A DNA stretch of 64,000 nt from Defluviicoccus sp046348835 (GCA_046348835.1 JAXMDM010000005.1:124001-188000), one strand, 5' to 3'; shown: positions 42,712 to 51,963, counted from the stretch's first letter. Numbers and translations are program-made. Notes: generated by a model from the letters alone, not told the origin.

Positions 42712-44883
42712 CTAAACCGCCTGTTCCAGGGCCTCGTACATGCGCTGGATGACCGTGATCACTCGCGCCGAGGCGCTGTAGGCCTGCTCGTAGAGCATCA
42801 GGTCGGACAGCTCCTGGTCGAGATTGACGCCACGGATCGAGTCGGACTTGGTCTTCAAGGTGTCGACGAAATCCTGCTGATACGCCTGCTGTTGCTCCAC
42901 CGCGGCGGCGCGCGACGCGCTATCGCTGAGGATGCGGCCGGCATAGCCGGCCAGCGAGTCGCTGGTGGCGGCAAGGCTGCCGGCGGTGGAGAAGCCCACC
43001 GCGCCGCTGATGGTCTGGCTCAACTCGCTGACCGCGGTGCCGTCGCCGCGGCCGAGAAAGTAGGAGCCGGCGGTTCCCAGACCGGCGTCCCACTGGACGA
43101 CACCGCGGGCGATCTTCAGCGGGTCGGCGGCGATGTCGGCGCGCACGGCGAGATTGCCGGCGACGCCGGTGCTGGCATCGCCGAGGCCTAGCTGGCCGAT
43201 GAGCGAGCCGGCGCTTTCGGTGACAACCAGGGGCGATCCGTCGGGTGCGGCGATGCGCAGCCGGGCGCCGTTGCCGTCCGGGACCACCGTCGCCGTGGCG
43301 CCGGTGGCGGCGCTGATGGCGTCGGCGATGGTGCGGATGTCGCTGCCGGCGGGAATGACGACGGGGCTGCCGAGCGCCCCGCTGGCATCGCCAAGGGTCA
43401 GCGTCGACGCTCCCGCACTCCGCCAGGCCGGCGCCATCACCGTCGATTCCTCGACGCCGGCCGGGGCCTTGTCGACGAACAGGTCGTTGAGGCCGAAAAA
43501 GTAAGAGAAGCCGGCCACCGTCTGGTCGGCGTCGGGGCCGCCGTCGGCGCTGAAAGCGATCTGGGCGTCCGCCCGCTCGGCACCCGGGGTCGCCGAGACT
43601 TGATCGCGGAAGGCGAGCCCCACCGACGTCGTCGCCAGGTCGATGGTCAATCGGCCATCGGAAATGTTGCAGCCGGCCTGCGCGCCGGCGTTCGTTTTCA
43701 GCCAGCCGTCGAGGGCGCCGGCGACCGCGGAGATGGTCCAGGGTCCGCTGCCGCCGCCCATCAGGGTGGAAAGCGCGGTGCTAGCCTTGCTGGTGCCGTT
43801 GGCGTCGAAGAGGGAGATGACGGTGTCGCCCGAGGCCAGCGATAGGGTCTGGACCGAGGGATCGGCAAAAGCGCGACTGCCGGTGGCCTCGCTCAGGCCG
43901 GGAATGGCGACGCCCCGATTGTGCACCTGGTTCAGCGTCTCGCGCAGCGTCGCGGCCAGGGTATCGAGGGTGCTCTGCACGTCGGGCAGGGTCTGGTCGC
44001 GCAACTGGACGAGCTGGCCGAGTTCACCCTTGCCGAGAGCGGAGGTGATGTCGGTGGTCGCCCCGGCCGCGTCGGCGAAGATGCCGGCGAAATCGCCTTC
44101 CGCGTAGGTGGTCAGGGCGTCGACGCTGGACGCCGGCGTGTGGCTGAGGCTGACCGCGCTGGTGCCGTCGACGAGGGTGCGGCCGGCGGCGGTGAAGATC
44201 ACCATGTCGCCCCGTTCGCGGGTCATCACCCGGACGTCCATCAGTTCGGCCAACCGGTCGGCGGCGCTGTCCCGCTGGTCGGCAAGGCTGGTGGTATCGC
44301 GGCCGGCGAGGGTGTCGTGGATGATCTTTCCGTTCAGGTCGGCGATGTTGGAGAGCAGGGTGGAGGCCTCGCTGATCCCGTCGGCGAGCCGCTGGTCGGC
44401 TTCCCGGCGCAGTCCCTGGACGGTGCCGGTCATCTGGTTGAGGGTGGTACCGACGTTCTGCGCCCAACGGACGGCATCGCTCGCCGCCAGGCTTTCGTCC
44501 GGGCTGGCGGCGAGCGACTGGATGGCGGTTTGCAGATTGGTCAGGATGTGGGCGATCGAGCTGTCGCTTTCCGTCGTGCCGAAAACGTCCTGCAGCCGGC
44601 CCTCGAAGGTGGCGGAAATGTCGGTGGCCTTCAGCGAACCGCTCTCCCGCCGCAGCGTCGCCAGCAGTTGTTGATCGACGGTGCGGGTGATGCCCTTCAA
44701 CTCGACGCCGACCCCGGCCCCGGCCAGCACCGTCGGGTCGAGCTGGGCTTCCTTGCGGGAATAGCCAGGTGTGTTGACGTTGGCGACGTTGTTGCTGGTG
44801 ACGTCCAGCACCTGCTGCGTCGTCCACAGACCGCTCTGGGCGGTCCGCAGCGCCGTGTTCAGATTGCCGAGGAGAGCAACCAT
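42712..44883 (-). CDS. flgK: Flagellar hook-associated protein FlgK
   Basis: A 723-residue hook-associated protein 1. The N-terminus (ALRTAQSGLWTTQQVLDVTSNNVANVNTPGYSRKEA) is the axial-protein signature, and the C-terminus (GVNLDQELSDLMLYEQAYSASARVITVIQRMYEALEQAV) is the standard FlgK ending. The variable middle is long, with several beta-rich repeats. It forms the first junction ring between hook and filament after export. It follows the FlgN-like chaperone gene by 16 bases, as expected for a chaperone-client pair. Confidence 0.93.
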   Translation of the reverse strand: MVALLGNLNTALRTAQSGLWTTQQVLDVTSNNVANVNTPGYSRKEAQLDPTVLAGAGVGVELKGITRTVDQQLLATLRRESGSLKATDISATFEGRLQDVFGTTESDSSIAHILTNLQTAIQSLAASPDESLAASDAVRWAQNVGTTLNQMTGTVQGLRREADQRLADGISEASTLLSNIADLNGKIIHDTLAGRDTTSLADQRDSAADRLAELMDVRVMTRERGDMVIFTAAGRTLVDGTSAVSLSHTPASSVDALTTYAEGDFAGIFADAAGATTDITSALGKGELGQLVQLRDQTLPDVQSTLDTLAATLRETLNQVHNRGVAIPGLSEATGSRAFADPSVQTLSLASGDTVISLFDANGTSKASTALSTLMGGGSGPWTISAVAGALDGWLKTNAGAQAGCNISDGRLTIDLATTSVGLAFRDQVSATPGAERADAQIAFSADGGPDADQTVAGFSYFFGLNDLFVDKAPAGVEESTVMAPAWRSAGASTLTLGDASGALGSPVVIPAGSDIRTIADAISAATGATATVVPDGNGARLRIAAPDGSPLVVTESAGSLIGQLGLGDASTGVAGNLAVRADIAADPLKIARGVVQWDAGLGTAGSYFLGRGDGTAVSELSQTISGAVGFSTAGSLAATSDSLAGYAGRILSDSASRAAAVEQQQAYQQDFVDTLKTKSDSIRGVNLDQELSDLMLYEQAYSASARVITVIQRMYEALEQAV

Positions 44884-44899
44884 CGCTGCTTGTGTCCGC

Positions 44900-45325
44900 T
44901 CACAGCGCCCGGTTCAGGGACAGGGCCGGGTGGGCGCCGCGGCCGAGCGGCTTTGCGGTGCCGGTGCGGGCGTAAGTGGCGGCACCGTTGCCGACGGAGG
45001 CAACCGCCTCGGCGATCGCCTCGATTACCCGACGCTGGGCGAACATCAACACCGTCAGCCGCCGCTCGTTCGCTTCCGCGGCCGCCTCCACCCGCCGGCT
45101 GAGCGAAGCCATCTGCTGCTTCGCCTGCGGCGTCAGCGCCGCCGTGGGTAAGCCATTGACCGGAAAGAGTTCGGCGATGGCGTGTTCCCAAGCCGCGCCC
45201 GCGGTCCGCTTGGCTCCGGCCAGGCGGCGCACCGCCGGCCAGTCGCGGGCGGCCAGCGCCGCATTTTCCTCTCCCAACACCTGGACAAGCCGGTCGGCGG
45301 CGTCGGCAAGGCTTGCGATGGTCAT
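44900..45325 (-). CDS. FlgN-like flagellar export chaperone
   Basis: A 141-residue, mainly helical soluble protein. Similarity is at the level of fold and position: helical hairpin segments (ADRLVQVLGEENAALAARDW; then KQQMASLSRRVEAAAEANERRLTVLM) and location directly before flgK and flgL, whose products are the clients of FlgN. Its start overlaps the flgJ-like stop by four bases (ATGA). FlgN proteins diverge strongly, so the call rests largely on context. Confidence 0.7.
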   Translation of the reverse strand: MTIASLADAADRLVQVLGEENAALAARDWPAVRRLAGAKRTAGAAWEHAIAELFPVNGLPTAALTPQAKQQMASLSRRVEAAAEANERRLTVLMFAQRRVIEAIAEAVASVGNGAATYARTGTAKPLGRGAHPALSLNRAL

Positions 45326-45666
45326 GACGTGGCTCCTTTACCTTCTTGAATCTGCAGTAGTTCGCGGTAGATGACCGGGGCAAGGCCGATCCCGCCCGAA
45401 CCCGCGATCGCCTTGCCGAACTCGTTGATCTGGAACGACCGCCAGATGTCCTCCGAATTGCCGCCGCCGAAAGGTTCCTCGGCCTCGGTGCCGTCGAACA
45501 TCGGCTTCAGCATTTCGGTCAGGAACGATCCCTCGAAATCGACGGCGGCTTTATGCAGCGCCGCCCGCTCGGCCGCCGGCGAGCGATTGTGGCCGGCAGC
45601 GATGGCGGTGGGCGCAGGCTTGGCGATCGGTGCCGACACCGGGCGTACGGAGAGCGGGGTCGTCAT
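45322..45666 (-). CDS. flgJ: Rod-binding protein, FlgJ N-terminal domain type
   Basis: A 114-residue protein matching only the N-terminal rod-binding half of FlgJ: AAVDFEGSFLTEMLKPMFDG and the later DIWRSFQINEFGKAIAGSGGIGLAPVIYREL. The C-terminal muramidase domain of enterobacterial FlgJ is absent, as is normal in alphaproteobacteria, where a separate hydrolase opens the peptidoglycan. It is translationally coupled to flgI (stop and start share a base) and to the FlgN-like gene downstream. Confidence 0.85.
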   Translation of the reverse strand: MTTPLSVRPVSAPIAKPAPTAIAAGHNRSPAAERAALHKAAVDFEGSFLTEMLKPMFDGTEAEEPFGGGNSEDIWRSFQINEFGKAIAGSGGIGLAPVIYRELLQIQEGKGATS

Positions 45667-46796
45667 CACATGATCTCGATGTCGGCCTGCAGCGCGCCCG
45701 CCGCCTTGATCGCCTGGAGGATGGCGATCAGATCGCGGGGGCCGACGCCAAGGGCATTGAGGCCGTTGACCAGCTCCTGCAGGGTGACGCCGGTCGGCAG
45801 CATGCCGAGACGGTTGCCGGACTGGTCGTCGACGGCGATGTCGGTCTGGGAGACCACGGCGGTCCGGCCGGTGTTGGAGAACGCCCTCGGCTGGGAGACC
45901 TGCGGTGTCTCGGTGATGCGGATGGTGAGGTTGCCCTGGGCGATGGCGACGGTGGACACCCGGACGTTCTCACCGATGACGATGATGCCGGACGTCTCGT
46001 CGATGACGATGCGGGCGGCCACGTCGGGGGCGATCCGCAGTTGCTCGATATCGGTGATCAGGTTGACCACCTCGCCCGAAAACCGGCCGGGGACATCGAC
46101 GATGACGGTGGTAGGATCGCTAGGCTTTGCCGCCGGCTCACCGAGGTGGGCATTGATTGCCTGGGCGATCCGGCGGGCGGTGGTAAAGTCGGGATTGTGC
46201 AGCGCCAGCGCGATCTTGTCCGTCGCAGACATTTCGAAGCCCAGTTCGCGTTCGACCAGGGCGCCGTTGGCGATGCGGCCGCTGGTGGGCACGCCCTTGG
46301 TGACGCTTTCGTTCTGCCCCTTGGCGGCGAAGCCGGCCACCCCGAGCTGCCCCTGGGCGACGGCATAGACCTCGCCGTCGGCGCCCAGCAGCGGGGTGAC
46401 GAGCAGGGTGCCGCCCAACAGGCTGTCGGCATCGCCGAGCGCGGAGACGGTGACATCGATCGCCGAGCCCTGGCGGGCGAACGGCGGCAGCATGGCGGTG
46501 ACCATCACCGCGGCGACGTTCTTCGACGTCGTGCCCTTCTCGGTGGCGTTGACACCGAGGCGATTGAGCATCGCCCGCAGGCTCTGCTTGGTGAAGCCGC
46601 CGTCCTTCAGCTTGTCGCCGGTGCCTTTCAGGCCGACGACGAGGCCATAGCCGACGAGCTGGTTCGGACGCACGCCCTGAACGTCGACCAGATCCTTGAT
46701 CCGGGACGAGGCCTCCGCCATTCCGGGCTGGGTGGCGAGGAGCATCCCCGCAAGGATCAGGGCCGCGCCCTTCGCCAGATGCCTGAACATGTCCAT
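45666..46796 (-). CDS. flgI: Flagellar P-ring protein FlgI
   Basis: A 376-residue periplasmic P-ring subunit. The signal peptide covers about residues 1-27 (ending GMAEA). The mature start SSRIKDLVDVQGVRPNQLVGYGLVVGLKGTGD is diagnostic. The ending (NGLNALGVGPRDLIAILQAIKAAGALQADIEIM) is also canonical. The ATG at 46796 is chosen at the signal peptide; an ATG two codons later is possible. It is the first gene of the operon flgI-flgJ-flgN-flgK-flgL, behind a sigma-54-like promoter. Confidence 0.94.
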   Translation of the reverse strand: MDMFRHLAKGAALILAGMLLATQPGMAEASSRIKDLVDVQGVRPNQLVGYGLVVGLKGTGDKLKDGGFTKQSLRAMLNRLGVNATEKGTTSKNVAAVMVTAMLPPFARQGSAIDVTVSALGDADSLLGGTLLVTPLLGADGEVYAVAQGQLGVAGFAAKGQNESVTKGVPTSGRIANGALVERELGFEMSATDKIALALHNPDFTTARRIAQAINAHLGEPAAKPSDPTTVIVDVPGRFSGEVVNLITDIEQLRIAPDVAARIVIDETSGIIVIGENVRVSTVAIAQGNLTIRITETPQVSQPRAFSNTGRTAVVSQTDIAVDDQSGNRLGMLPTGVTLQELVNGLNALGVGPRDLIAILQAIKAAGALQADIEIM

Positions 46797-46830
46797 CGCT
46801 CGCTCGATAGGCCGTTGTTTCGCCTTCCCG

Positions 46831-46848
46831 ATGCGAGTCCCATGCCAA
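46831..46848 (-). promoter_or_regulatory. Sigma-54-like promoter upstream of flgI
   Basis: On the minus strand the sequence TTGGCATGGGACTCGCAT has the GG-N10-GC core of a -24/-12 promoter and matches TTGGCA at -24; the -12 half is TCGCA instead of TTGCA. The distance to the flgI ATG (35 bases from the -12 element) is ideal. Sigma-54 control of hook and ring genes is common in alphaproteobacteria. The 301-base gap between flgI and the divergent GT-C-like gene (46797-47097) holds no gene; a weaker GG-N10-GC match at 47044-47060 faces the other way. Confidence 0.5.
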
Positions 46849-47097
46849 CCATCCGGTACGCGTAACACCTTGATTTATTGGGCTAGGGGTGGCCCGATCC
46901 CGGGTCGCTCGGCAAGGCCGTCCCGGCAGCCCGGCAAAGATTGCCGAGCCCGTCGAGGCCGGCCCCTGCGCTTCTCGCCTGCGTACGTGGCCAAGATCAT
47001 TGTCAGGTGGAGGTGGTTCTGACATTTTCCCCGGCTCGGCTGGGCTGGCTCATTTGGGGCGGTTCGGGTTTGCCCGTGGAGTGAGGGGGAAGAAGCG

Positions 47098-48537
47098 ATG
47101 ACGACGGCGCCGACGCGGACCGGGCACTGGCTCTCGGCATGGATTCTCGCCTGTCTGGCGCTCTTCGTCGTCGTCCACGGCGCGCTCCTCACCTACGAGA
47201 TCGCCCACCCGGAGGCCTTCTTCGGCGGCGATCGTGCCGATAAGCGGGCCAATAAGATCTTCGTCTTTCTCGACATTCCGGAGGTTCGCGAGGGGCGATC
47301 GCCCACCTGGTCGTCGATCCCGGCGCATCCGTTCGGCGAAACGCGGCCCGCCATGAGCACCACCGAAAAGCTGCTGAACCTGGGACCGCCCGGGGACTAC
47401 ATGGTGCACGCCCTGCCGTACTGGATCGGCGGTCCCTTTGCCGTGGTCCTGGTCCAGCTGGCATTGGCGCTGATTGCGGTCGTCTGCGTGTTCCGGCTGG
47501 GACTGCGGCTGGGATTGAGCGAGGGCTACGCGTTCGGCGCCACCGCCCTTTACGTCCTGTTGCCCGGGAGTCTGTACCAACCGCATCAGCTGGTAACCGA
47601 GGGGATGTTCAACCCCTTGGTGGCGATCGCCACCTACCTTCTCGTCCGTATCGTCGATGAGCCGTTCCGCTGGCGGGTGGTGCTGACCGCCCTCGTCCTC
47701 CTTGCCGTCGCCATGGAGGTGCGCACCCAACTTCTCCTCTATCCGTTCGTTCTGGTCGCCATCTTCGTGATCTGGCGGCCCGATGGGTGGGGGCGGCTGG
47801 TGGTGGCGACACTCGTTGTCTGTTTTGCCATCCCGGTGGGGTGGAGCCTCTTCGTCGCGATGCAGCCCGCCGATCTGGTGGTGACACCGACCGAGCTAAG
47901 CCTGGATCGCAATCTGTCCGGGCTGGTCCAGCGGATGTCCATCCGCGGCGGCTTTCCCTTCGACCGGACGGCCTTTGCGGGCGAGGAAATCTCCATCTGG
48001 GACTTCATCGGCTACGTGGTGCGCTACCCCGTGGCCTTCTTCGAGGTCAAGCTGACCGACGCGGTGGAGATCCTGGCCAACCCGGCCATCACCGGCCTCG
48101 GCAAGTTCCTCGACATCGACCTGTTCAACTTCCGCACCGACTCCGGCCGGCTGTTCTGGTCGCAACTCAAGTGGAATGCCGGCATCTTCGGCGTGCTGCG
48201 CGAGCTGCCGAAACAGAACCTGTCGTTCCTGGTTCCCTTCCTCGCCGCCACCGTCGCCTGGCTGGCGGTGCTCGCCCTTGCCGCCTTCGGCGCGTTGGTG
48301 TTGATCCGCGACCGGAGGATCGGCGGTGCCGGCAAGGCGATCGTGCTGTCGATCGCGGTCTACAACCTCGCCATCGTCCAGGTTTCGGAGATGGTGAGGG
48401 CCGGGCAGCGGTCGCCGGTGGAGTTCGTCATCGTCATCTTGTTCGCCATCGGTCTTCGCCGACTGTTGCACGGGCAAACCGCCCCCGAAGCGGCGGCGAG
48501 CGATCGTCGGGCGGTGGGCGGCGCCGCGGCCCGCTAA
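47098..48537 (+). CDS. Polytopic membrane protein, GT-C glycosyltransferase-like
   Basis: A 479-residue inner-membrane protein with about ten hydrophobic segments. The first is at about 13-32, followed by a periplasmic loop with acidic residues (33-105) like the DxE/DxD-bearing first loop of GT-C (GT39/PMT) enzymes. The next segments include LGLSEGYAFGATALYVLLPGSLYQPHQLVTEGMFNPLVAIATYLLV, a region like ArnT/GT39 proteins. The sugar donor would be a polyprenyl-phosphate. It faces the flagellar operon divergently, so a role in surface or flagellin glycosylation is possible but unproven. A GGGGGAAGAAG precedes the ATG. Confidence 0.62.
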   Translation: MTTAPTRTGHWLSAWILACLALFVVVHGALLTYEIAHPEAFFGGDRADKRANKIFVFLDIPEVREGRSPTWSSIPAHPFGETRPAMSTTEKLLNLGPPGDYMVHALPYWIGGPFAVVLVQLALALIAVVCVFRLGLRLGLSEGYAFGATALYVLLPGSLYQPHQLVTEGMFNPLVAIATYLLVRIVDEPFRWRVVLTALVLLAVAMEVRTQLLLYPFVLVAIFVIWRPDGWGRLVVATLVVCFAIPVGWSLFVAMQPADLVVTPTELSLDRNLSGLVQRMSIRGGFPFDRTAFAGEEISIWDFIGYVVRYPVAFFEVKLTDAVEILANPAITGLGKFLDIDLFNFRTDSGRLFWSQLKWNAGIFGVLRELPKQNLSFLVPFLAATVAWLAVLALAAFGALVLIRDRRIGGAGKAIVLSIAVYNLAIVQVSEMVRAGQRSPVEFVIVILFAIGLRRLLHGQTAPEAAASDRRAVGGAAAR

Positions 48538-48543
48538 CGCGGT

Positions 48544-51369
48544 TCAGCGGCCGTCAGGGGCGGCCGTCGGCGATGGCGAGACCGCGGCGTCCGGCTGTGC
48601 CGCCAAGCGGGTGCGCAACCGGTTCATCTGGCGCCCCAGGTCAAGGGCGATCGGCGCCAGCGCTTCCGGGTATTCGGCGATGAGATCGGCGATGATGCTG
48701 ACGGGGAAGCGCAGCAGCGATACCGCCCCTGCGGCGCAGGTCCCGACCGGGTGTCGAGCGTCGCCGAAGAGCGCCGATTCGCCGATGGAAGCCCCTGCAC
48801 CGATGCTCTCGATCGTCCGCTCGCCGAGCCGGATGTGGACGGATCCGCTCCGGATCACGAAGACGTGTCGCACCAGGTCCCCGGCGTCGGCGATCCGCTC
48901 TCCCGCCGCCGCGAATACCGGCTCGGCCAGTCCGGCAATGCGGGCGATGTCCTCCAGCGGGATAGCCTCGAACAGCGGGGTCGTTTTCAGGAACAGGACT
49001 AGATTGAGCATCGTAACGTCTCCGAAGGGAGCGTCGGCGGCGCCTTCGCTTCCGGTCGCGGCCCCCAATCGCGCCACCAGAAGCCGCGCGAACCGGTCGT
49101 CGCGCGTCGCCTCCCACAGGGTCTCGTCCGGCGGCGCCGGGACAAGGTCGGTTTCGGGGACGGCGTCCGGACGCGGTCCCAGCAGGGGAACAAGCGGCTG
49201 GATGAAGCGCTTGGTCGGCAGATTGACCAGCGCCTCGATGGCATCGGAACGGGTTCGCTCCTCCGGCGCCATGGTCAGCGCCCGCAGCAACTTGATGTCA
49301 CGGGGGTTGCCCAGCGCCGATTTGACCACGAAGACCCGACGCATGATCCGCCGATTGGCATCGAGCAGCCAGGCCTGCAATGCCTGTCGTGCCTCGATGG
49401 CGGCCTCGTCGTTTCCGTCCGGCCAGTGGCCGAGGACCTCCAGCGCGGCCAGGTTCAACCCGACCCGGCGGTAGAGGGGGCGAAGGTGGTCACGCAGCAG
49501 ATGAGCGGCCTTGCGGGTGCCGATCCCGCCCAAGACATGGATGGCCGCTTCCACCACTTCCGGTCGCGGCGAGGTGAGCCGTGTCGTCGCCACCTCCACC
49601 GCGGCCGGGCCGAAGCGGACCAGCAGCGCGGCGGCGGTACGCCGGACGGCGCTGCAGCGATCTTCCAGTCCGGTGCCGATTTCCTCCAGGCGCTTGGTCG
49701 AGGGTTTGCGGGAGATGAGCGCCATGCGCCATACACCCGCGTCCGACCGACGGCTTCGCACCGTCCGTCGTGCCCTACCCGAGCCAGCGTCCGCATACGT
49801 CACTGGCGGCCGCTCGCCGGCGCGGTCGAAATCCCGCCGGCGCAGACGTGACGCCGACCCCCCGGCCACGACCGGGCCCTCTGCCGACCGCCTCGGGCTC
49901 GGCCATGGCGGCGCTCCTGCATCGGGCGGAGGATCCCCGTTCCCGCCGCCGGAGGCCAGCAACTCCGGCGCAAGGCTCCTCGCCAGGTCGAGCCCGAAGC
50001 GGCGCGCCTCGGCGTCGGGATGCGCCAACAACTGGCGGATATCGCCGGCGGAGAACGCCCGGCCCTTGTCGGCCCGGGCGTATTCGGCGGGGGTGATCGC
50101 CCGCAGCCTCAGACTGCGCAGCAGATTGGGGAGGAACATCGTGCCCGTTGCTGCCGCGACACCGACGAAGACGGCGGACGTCCCCATCGACACGAGGAGG
50201 GTGAGCGATACGCCCCCCTGGCTCTGCAGCCAAAGAAGGCCGAGCGCCGATAGGGCGATGCCGAGCGGGTAGAGGACGCCGTCCACCAGCATGCGCACCT
50301 GCGCCAGCACCCGGTAGGGAAGGGCGGCAAAGTTCAGCGTCTTCACCGGCTCGAAGACGGCGTTGGAAAGGGCGATGACATTGGCGTGGACGAACACCGC
50401 CGACGCCAGATCGCGGTAGCCGAACAAGGTGACGAGGCCGGTGCAGGTGGTTAAAGGAAAGATCAGATTGCGGAGGACCGGGCCGGCGCGCTCCAGGATC
50501 AGCCGGCCGAAGCCGGCGAGGATGATCAGTTCCGCCGCCTGGTGCCCGGCGTAGACCATGGCCATGAAGCTCGAGAGGGCATCGGCATCGGGAAACGCCG
50601 CCTCGTAGGTGGTCATCGCCAGATAGTCCTGGAGGCAGAACAGGGCCGCCATCAGCAGCACGCCGCCCGAGATGGCGCCGATGATGGGAAAGGTGCGGAC
50701 GACGCCGAAGCTCGATCGCAGCGCTTCGATGAGGCCCGGCTCCGGCTCATCGTCGTCGACCCCGGCAGCCACGTCCGTCTGCATGCGCTCGATGCGCCGG
50801 TACTGGAAGACGCAGAGCGCGAAGAAGCCGGCGGTCAGCAGCAGCAGGTCCTCGCCCGGCAACACCTGACAGAAGGCGGTGGCGACAAAACCGGCGAGGA
50901 TGCCGCCGAGGCCGAAGGCGGCGGCGAGAAAGGGGGTGTGCCGCTTCAGTTCCAGCGTCGGAAGATGCTCCGAGGCGGACAGCCAGAACAGCGTGTCGAA
51001 GAGAATCTCCAGCGCATAGGCGGTGATGCAGATGACGAGCGCCGCCCCCGGCAGGTCTGCGGCGAGCCCGATGCGCAGGCCGACGACGAGAAACAGCGAG
51101 GCCAACGAGACGTTGCGGCTGATCCGGGCCACCGACCAGCGGCCGAGGCTCGCCGAGATTCCGGATGCCAGCGGCACCGACACGCCGGCCAAGAGGAGAT
51201 AGACGGTCGGGAGTGCGTCGCTGCCTTCGCCGATCAATACCTGCGCCGATCCGATGGCCAACAGGATGATGATGGTGGACGACAGCAGGCCGGCGAGGAG
51301 GGCCAGCTCGAGGACCATGCGCGGCCTGCGGAAATAGCGCCGCAACGCGCGAACGAGGTGTCCGCCCAT
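48544..51369 (-). CDS. MFS/ATP-ADP-translocase-like transporter fused to HEAT repeats and a cNMP-binding domain
   Basis: A 941-residue fusion. Residues 1-430 contain 11-12 membrane segments of an MFS or Npt/TLC (ATP/ADP translocase-like) type. A proline/glycine/arginine-rich linker (about 470-550) leads to alpha-helical HEAT-like repeats (about 560-720, with LRDHLRPLYRRVGLNLAALEVLG). A C-terminal cyclic-nucleotide-binding domain (about 795-920) shows HVFVIRSGSVHIRLGERTIESIGAGASIGESALFGDARHPVG, including the Glu and a following Arg of a phosphate-binding cassette. It looks like a transporter gated or scaffolded by cAMP or another nucleotide. It lies 15 bases after the SET-domain gene, likely in one operon. 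Confidence 0.75.
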   Translation of the reverse strand: MGGHLVRALRRYFRRPRMVLELALLAGLLSSTIIILLAIGSAQVLIGEGSDALPTVYLLLAGVSVPLASGISASLGRWSVARISRNVSLASLFLVVGLRIGLAADLPGAALVICITAYALEILFDTLFWLSASEHLPTLELKRHTPFLAAAFGLGGILAGFVATAFCQVLPGEDLLLLTAGFFALCVFQYRRIERMQTDVAAGVDDDEPEPGLIEALRSSFGVVRTFPIIGAISGGVLLMAALFCLQDYLAMTTYEAAFPDADALSSFMAMVYAGHQAAELIILAGFGRLILERAGPVLRNLIFPLTTCTGLVTLFGYRDLASAVFVHANVIALSNAVFEPVKTLNFAALPYRVLAQVRMLVDGVLYPLGIALSALGLLWLQSQGGVSLTLLVSMGTSAVFVGVAAATGTMFLPNLLRSLRLRAITPAEYARADKGRAFSAGDIRQLLAHPDAEARRFGLDLARSLAPELLASGGGNGDPPPDAGAPPWPSPRRSAEGPVVAGGSASRLRRRDFDRAGERPPVTYADAGSGRARRTVRSRRSDAGVWRMALISRKPSTKRLEEIGTGLEDRCSAVRRTAAALLVRFGPAAVEVATTRLTSPRPEVVEAAIHVLGGIGTRKAAHLLRDHLRPLYRRVGLNLAALEVLGHWPDGNDEAAIEARQALQAWLLDANRRIMRRVFVVKSALGNPRDIKLLRALTMAPEERTRSDAIEALVNLPTKRFIQPLVPLLGPRPDAVPETDLVPAPPDETLWEATRDDRFARLLVARLGAATGSEGAADAPFGDVTMLNLVLFLKTTPLFEAIPLEDIARIAGLAEPVFAAAGERIADAGDLVRHVFVIRSGSVHIRLGERTIESIGAGASIGESALFGDARHPVGTCAAGAVSLLRFPVSIIADLIAEYPEALAPIALDLGRQMNRLRTRLAAQPDAAVSPSPTAAPDGR

Positions 51370-51384
51370 CGCCGTCGATGGGCC

Positions 51385-51963
51385 TTATCCGCCGGTGGGG
51401 GCGCGACCCTCTCTTTCCCGGATAAACGAGGCGACGATGCCGAGGTCCAGGTAGCGCCTGCGCAGGTAGGACGGCAACTGCGAGAAGCTGCGGACGGTGC
51501 CCCGACACGAGGGGGTGCCGCAGTGGCAGACCATGTCTTCCTCGGGATGCTCCTGATGGGTGGAGTAGTCGTAGGTAAGCTCTTCCCCGGCGGCGATGTC
51601 GCGCAAGGCGATCATGTCGAACCCGGACGGATCGACCCGCAGTCCGCAGTTGGGCTCGCAGCTGTGATTGGTGAAGTCATCGAGCCCACCGTAAGGCGGC
51701 AGGAACAGATCGGGGCCTACCTGAAAAACATCGGCATGGGAGTAACCGAGCAGGATCAACTGGGCATAAGGCTTCACGTTGGCGAGATAATTCACGTCAC
51801 GCACGTCAAGAACAATGCTTCCTGTCCCGAAGGATCGTGCGGTGAACAGACCGAATCCGCAGGGGCCGGCGGGAGCGACATAGAGGTACTTATACTGGCG
51901 GAGCTTGCTCTGTGGCCGGTCGAAGACGAGGGGCCGGACGATCGCATGCGGCTGGATCTGCAT
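51385..51963 (-). CDS. SET-domain protein (lysine methyltransferase-like) with post-SET cysteines
   Basis: A 192-residue SET-domain protein. Visible motifs are a GFGLFTARSF loop for SAM binding, the NHSCEPN motif (Asn99-His100-Ser101-Cys102), ELTYDY (Tyr131-Asp132-Tyr133) and a post-SET zinc cluster CxCx4C (Cys146, Cys148, Cys153), which together with the NHSC Cys is the arrangement seen in eukaryotic histone methyltransferases. All catalytic residues appear intact. The ATG at 51963 has AGGA five bases upstream; an earlier ATG would add four residues. Targets in bacteria are unknown; ribosomal or DNA-binding proteins are possible. It lies between the GGDEF/EAL gene and the HEAT/cNMP transporter gene. 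Confidence 0.88.
   Translation of the reverse strand: MQIQPHAIVRPLVFDRPQSKLRQYKYLYVAPAGPCGFGLFTARSFGTGSIVLDVRDVNYLANVKPYAQLILLGYSHADVFQVGPDLFLPPYGGLDDFTNHSCEPNCGLRVDPSGFDMIALRDIAAGEELTYDYSTHQEHPEEDMVCHCGTPSCRGTVRSFSQLPSYLRRRYLDLGIVASFIREREGRAPTGG

Noticed and set aside
47044..47060. Second GG-N10-GC match before the GT-C-like gene
   Set aside because: The -24 and -12 halves are otherwise poor (GGGGC instead of TTGCA) and could occur by chance in this GC-rich DNA.
49740..49990. Pair of compensating frameshifts in the HEAT/cNMP fusion linker
   Set aside because: The other two frames give no HEAT-like helices either, so a genuine variable linker is simpler.
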